Below, one piece after another: positions 3,994 through 6,505 of a stretch of DNA of 6,505 bases. The notes under the pieces are model-generated. The model had not been told where the DNA came from. It saw nothing but the letters and a program-made list of their open reading frames with translations, and made no database searches. Position 1 is the first letter of the stretch; every line of letters begins with the position of its first letter. The DNA lies in assembly GCA_024695225.1 (NCBI GenBank), contig JAILIO010000257.1, positions 1-6,505 on the forward strand, read 5' to 3'. This stretch comes from Lachnospiraceae bacterium. GTDB taxonomy: Bacteria > Bacillota > Clostridia > Lachnospirales > Lachnospiraceae. Made by a program: the position numbers and the translations under genes.

Positions 3994-5826
3994 ATGCTGA
4001 AGGCAGATGTAGAAACATACAGAAACGGTCTTGCAAGCAAGAGCAGGACGGAGCTGACCGAGATCGCTGTAGATAATTTCATACAGCGGACCGATCTTGA
4101 AAACCGTCTCCATGATAATGAGATGGTGCTTCATGAAATGTTTCTACAGTTTGACTCTTTGAAAAAAAGTCTTTCAGAAGCTGAGATTGAATTATCAGAA
4201 CTAAGAAAGCAAAATCTGCGTCTGACTGGGATTTATTCCAACAGGACCCAGGAACTGTTTGGCAGGAGCAGCGAAAAAACTTCATTTATTGTTGGAGATG
4301 TATGTGAGATAGAAGATCCTCTTGACGAAGATGCGTGTACTTTTAAAGATGATCAGAAGGACAGTGATCACAAACCCAAAGGAAAAGTCATCAACTTTAG
4401 GGGACCCCGTAAAAGTGTTTCCGGAAAGAAACGATCTGCTATCTTGAGCGATCTTCCCAAGACAGAGTATTACGACTATGACTTAAAAAATCTTAATAAC
4501 CTTTACGGAGAAGGAAACTGGAGATTTTGTTACTGGGAAAGACATGAGACTGTAGAGGTTCAAAGACAATGTACCTATTGCAAAGTCACATATACTCCCG
4601 TTGTTTCCTGCGGTCTCGATCACACTCTTGAAAGGCCGGCTTATGAAGGAAAGATAATCCCCAAAAGTTTTGCTTCGTCAAGTTTGCTTGCTCTTATCTT
4701 CAATGATTATGGAAATATGCATCTGCCGTTCTATCGGATGGAGCATGATCCTGATAGGTATGGCATCTCTATAAGCCGTCAGACCATGACAAACTGGATG
4801 ATCTATGTATCTCAAAAACTGTTCAGACCGGTAAAAGAGCATTTGGAAAATCTCCTGCGAGTCTCTCCCTATCAGCAATGCGATGAAACAAAGTACCTTG
4901 CCATAAACGAAAAGGAGCATTCCACAAACTATATATGGGCACATAGAACGAGCAGTCTTTCAGATACTGAACAGATAATAATCTATTGTTTTGAACCTTC
5001 TCGAGCCGCAGGGCATTTATTTAGATTTTATTCTGGGATAAAAGAACATATATATCTTACAAGCGATGCTTATGGTGCCTATCATTCTCTTGAGAGTGAA
5101 TATCCGGAACTTATAACAATATGTGGTTGCTTCATGCACGCAAGACGACGTTTAGTAGATTCGCTGCGGATCTCACAAAAAGGATTATCAACCAAAGAGT
5201 CAGAAAATCTTCCGGAAATGAAATGTATAGAGATCATAGGCAGATTATATTCCCTGGAAAGCGGACTATCGGAATTGACTGACGACAGACGCCTTGAAGA
5301 AAGAAAAGTTTCTGTTAAGCCGGTTGTAGATGAATACTTTGAGTATATCCGGACTATTGACCTTGATGATCCTCTTTATAGTGATACATTCAAAGATGCT
5401 GTAAAGTATTCACTAAATCAGGAAAAGCAGTTGCGCCGCTTTCTCGAAGATGGCAATATACCGATAGATGACGGGGCGACAGAGAGAAACATAAAAAATG
5501 TGGCACTTCATAGAAAAAACAGCCTGTTCAGTTTTTCCGTAAAAGGGGCTGAATCCTCAATGACTCTGATGAGTCTTATAGAAACTGCGAAAGCAAACAA
5601 GGCTGTACCCTATTATTATCTCAAATATCTTATGGAGGAGATGTCCAAAGGGATTATATATGGTCATCAATACAACATCAACGATATGATGCCATGGTCA
5701 GAGTCTTATAAAAAATATGAGATAACACAAAAATCTGAATCTGTAGCTTCAGGTGCACCTCCGGGTAATACAAAGCCTCGTACCCCAACAAAAGAAAAAC
5801 GAAATAAAATGAAAAATATCGCTTGA
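3994..5826 (+). CDS. tnpC: IS66-family DDE transposase TnpC
   Basis: This 610-residue protein is the IS66 transposase that cuts and joins the IS ends. The N-terminal part (about 30-100) is a leucine-rich coiled coil leading to the family motif RTQELFGRSSEK. Residues 170-205 hold the remains of the zinc-binding segment; C193-x2-C196 is clear, but the first CxxC pair of the family is replaced by FCYWERHE. The DDE core is visible: D297 in QCDETKYL, D358 in TSDAYGAY and E497 in IDDGATERNIK, with the HARRR helix near 382-386. The C-terminal signature GAESSMTLMSLIETAKANKA is intact and is followed by PYYYLKYL. It is somewhat longer than the usual 500-560 residues. The ATG at 3994 has no visible ribosome site and lies 18 bases after the accessory ORF stop, so translation was probably coupled to that ORF. 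With the insertion in place, tnpC is separated from its promoter and is probably weakly expressed or silent. Confidence 0.93.
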   Translation: MLKADVETYRNGLASKSRTELTEIAVDNFIQRTDLENRLHDNEMVLHEMFLQFDSLKKSLSEAEIELSELRKQNLRLTGIYSNRTQELFGRSSEKTSFIVGDVCEIEDPLDEDACTFKDDQKDSDHKPKGKVINFRGPRKSVSGKKRSAILSDLPKTEYYDYDLKNLNNLYGEGNWRFCYWERHETVEVQRQCTYCKVTYTPVVSCGLDHTLERPAYEGKIIPKSFASSSLLALIFNDYGNMHLPFYRMEHDPDRYGISISRQTMTNWMIYVSQKLFRPVKEHLENLLRVSPYQQCDETKYLAINEKEHSTNYIWAHRTSSLSDTEQIIIYCFEPSRAAGHLFRFYSGIKEHIYLTSDAYGAYHSLESEYPELITICGCFMHARRRLVDSLRISQKGLSTKESENLPEMKCIEIIGRLYSLESGLSELTDDRRLEERKVSVKPVVDEYFEYIRTIDLDDPLYSDTFKDAVKYSLNQEKQLRRFLEDGNIPIDDGATERNIKNVALHRKNSLFSFSVKGAESSMTLMSLIETAKANKAVPYYYLKYLMEEMSKGIIYGHQYNINDMMPWSESYKKYEITQKSESVASGAPPGNTKPRTPTKEKRNKMKNIA

Positions 5827-5827
5827 T

Positions 5828-5846
5828 CAGCCGGGCAACCCGGCTG
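5828..5846 (+). repeat. GC-rich hairpin immediately after tnpC
   Basis: CAGCCGGG (5828-5835) and CCCGGCTG (5839-5846) form a perfect 8-bp stem with a three-base loop, starting one base after the tnpC stop codon. It is strong but is followed by GTGAAG rather than a T run. It could protect the end of the messenger or act as a Rho-assisted stop. Confidence 0.6.
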
Positions 5847-5867
5847 TGAAGCAACCCTTTGATCTAT

Positions 5868-5948
5868 AAAACTTAAAAGACTTAGAAAACTTGCAAAACT
5901 TGCAAAACTTGCAAAACTTAGAAAACTTAGAAAACATACAAAACTTGC
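5868..5948. repeat. Nine tandem copies of a 9-bp unit
   Basis: The unit is AAAACTTGC or AAAACTTAG, in register from 5868 to 5948. The order is AAAACTTAA, AAGACTTAG, three AAAACTTGC, two AAAACTTAG, AAAACATAC and AAAACTTGC. It lies between tnpC and the right end of the IS66. The repeat creates the low-complexity NLQ/NLE reading frame seen from 5891 on the + strand, which is not a gene. Copy number is likely to vary through slippage. Confidence 0.9.
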
Positions 5949-5961
5949 AAAAAATAATAAA

Positions 5962-5997
5962 AAGGGACAGATGGATTTACTATATCATCTGTCCCTT
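5962..5997 (-). terminator. 12-bp stem hairpin, terminator for the - strand
   Basis: AAGGGACAGATG (5962-5973) and CATCTGTCCCTT (5986-5997) pair perfectly around a 12-base loop. On the - strand the stem is followed by a T-rich stretch (TTTTTATTATTTTTT, 5963-5949), which makes a good intrinsic terminator for transcription entering from the flanking deacetylase gene. On the + strand no T run follows. It would shield tnpC from antisense transcription. Confidence 0.65.
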
Positions 5998-6011
5998 CAT
6001 TAATCCTATAC

Positions 6012-6031
6012 ACGGATTATTTGACGCTTAC
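6012..6031 (+). repeat. Possible right terminal end of the IS66
   Basis: Read inwards on the - strand from 6031 the sequence begins GTAAGCGTCAAAT. IS66-family inverted repeats commonly begin GTAA, often GTAAGCG, and the elements make 8-bp target duplications; CATTCAAT (6032-6039) would be the duplicated target. The left end needed to confirm both is outside the window. Confidence 0.45.
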
Positions 6032-6240
6032 ATTCAATTTTTACAAACCGGGCATCATTCTTTCGGGTCCATTTTTGTATCCTACTCCAACTATGGAACC
6101 CCATCTAATCCAAGAATTCAAATTTATCCTCGTATTTTTCGCATTGCATAATATAAATTTGGAATGATCACAATATTCAGAATGAAATAGCACGATAAAA
6201 AAACTTTAAGAAAAAATCTACCTGCATATTCTAAAAAGAA
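6032..6240. other. Intergenic DNA between the IS66 end and the flanking gene
   Basis: These 209 bases are AT-rich and contain no open frame with a credible start and ribosome site. A small palindrome, ATTCTAAAAAGAAT (6228-6241), overlaps the stop of the flanking gene and is too weak to call a terminator. I see nothing else in it. Confidence 0.5.
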
Positions 6241-6505
6241 TCACATTACTTTATAATTATCGCTTTTCGGAGGGAAATCATTGCAATCCAATCTAGGTAA
6301 CTTAAGTGCGTGATCTTTTCCAATTTCTGCAACACGAACTTCTGTAGTCAATCCAACACACGCACCGTTCTCTTCAATAAATTTAAGAACATCAGCATTA
6401 AAATTTCCATAAGGATAATTCATTACCCATTCTTTGCGATTTATAAATTCATCCATTATTTCTATCGACTTAGAAATATCTTCTTGCATCTTTTCAGGTG
6501 AAAGA
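6241..6505 (-). CDS. Polysaccharide deacetylase family protein, C-terminal part
   Basis: The frame is open from the window edge to TGA 6243-6241 and gives 87 residues, beginning LSPEKMQEDISKSIEIMDEF. The ATG at 6489 is internal to this continuous frame, so the gene starts outside the window. The segment WVMNYPYGNFNADVLKFIEE, then GLTTEVRVAE and LKLPRLDCNDFPP, matches the C-terminal half of the NodB-type carbohydrate deacetylase fold (YPYG motif; LPR-x-D at the end of the barrel), as I know that family. These enzymes remove acetyl groups from cell-wall or exopolysaccharide sugars. The metal-binding N-terminal motifs are not in the window, so activity cannot be judged. It is probably chromosomal DNA flanking the IS66, perhaps in a surface polysaccharide locus. 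Confidence 0.75.
   Translation of the reverse strand, partial: LSPEKMQEDISKSIEIMDEFINRKEWVMNYPYGNFNADVLKFIEENGACVGLTTEVRVAEIGKDHALKLPRLDCNDFPPKSDNYKVM

Larger units (their letters stand above)
1..6031 (+). mobile_element. IS66-family insertion sequence, right part, interrupted by another element
   Basis: The end of TnpB, a small coiled-coil accessory ORF and a complete TnpC DDE transposase lie in the same direction and in the order usual for IS66 elements (tnpA, tnpB, tnpC). The left end and tnpA are outside the window. The right end is placed at CGCTTAC (6025-6031), because IS66-family termini usually begin GTAA when read inwards; this boundary is tentative. A serine-recombinase element of about 3.3 kb sits between positions 342 and 3659, inside the accessory ORF. 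Identity as IS66 is well supported by the proteins; the exact right boundary is not. Confidence 0.8.

Noticed and set aside
3983..3995. TATAAAATATAAT before tnpC as a promoter -10
   Set aside because: It overlaps the start codon, so the transcript would begin inside the gene, and no -35 is visible at the right distance.
4079..4285. - strand frames inside tnpC and the accessory ORF
   Set aside because: They are antisense to motif-bearing coding sequence and have no supporting start signals or protein pattern.
5828..5846. Hairpin after tnpC as a classic intrinsic terminator
   Set aside because: The stem is strong, but no T run follows on the + strand.
5868..5948. CRISPR array
   Set aside because: The units are nine bases long and directly adjacent, without spacers.
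5891..6151. + strand frame starting MQNLQNLQNLENLE
   Set aside because: Its first part is a translation of the 9-bp tandem repeat and it continues through the hairpin and the presumed IS66 end, with no ribosome site.
6310..6501. + strand frame of 63 codons at the right edge
   Set aside because: It is antisense to the deacetylase-like frame, which has clear family motifs.

Overview
The window is AT-rich and bacterial. Strong Shine-Dalgarno sites, sigma70/sigmaA-type promoters and the protein styles point to a Gram-positive anaerobe of the Clostridia, probably Lachnospiraceae-like; this is an inference from style, not a match. Nearly all of the window is mobile DNA, arranged as one mobile element inside another.

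Outer layer (1 to about 6031, + strand): the right part of an IS66-family insertion sequence. It holds the C-terminal end of TnpB (2-178), a promoter (233-261) with a good ribosome site, a small accessory ORF (start at 294), and the full DDE transposase TnpC (3994-5826). A 9-bp tandem repeat (5868-5948), a 12-bp stem hairpin (5962-5997) and a possible right end finishing in CGCTTAC at 6031 follow. Beyond it lies a flanking chromosomal gene on the - strand, a polysaccharide deacetylase fragment (6241-6505).

Inner layer (about 343-3658, genes on the - strand): a compact element of about 3.3 kb inserted inside the IS66 accessory ORF. It carries a 670-aa large serine recombinase, a 75-aa small protein and a 148-aa helix-turn-helix protein. 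These three form an operon behind a consensus promoter (3198-3226) whose -10 is enclosed by a perfect 9-bp inverted repeat. A DUF5372-like gene lies at the right end. A 10-bp core with one mismatch, ACTTACGTTT at 333-342 and ACTTATGTTT at 3649-3658, marks the two junctions. A terminator just inside the left end faces transcription coming from the IS66.

Main observation: one site-specific crossover at the core would rebuild two genes. On the chromosome it rejoins the 16-codon start of the IS66 accessory ORF to its 105-codon remainder. On the excised circle it joins a ribosome site, an ATG and two further codons at the element's left end (351-343, - strand) to the DUF5372-like body at the right end, in frame, giving a predicted 106-aa protein. 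In the integrated state that body has no usable start upstream of its conserved THPF motif. The element therefore appears to carry a gene that is complete only when it is circular. IS66 tnpC is likewise cut off from its promoter while the element is resident. All of this follows from reading the junctions; no excision data are available.
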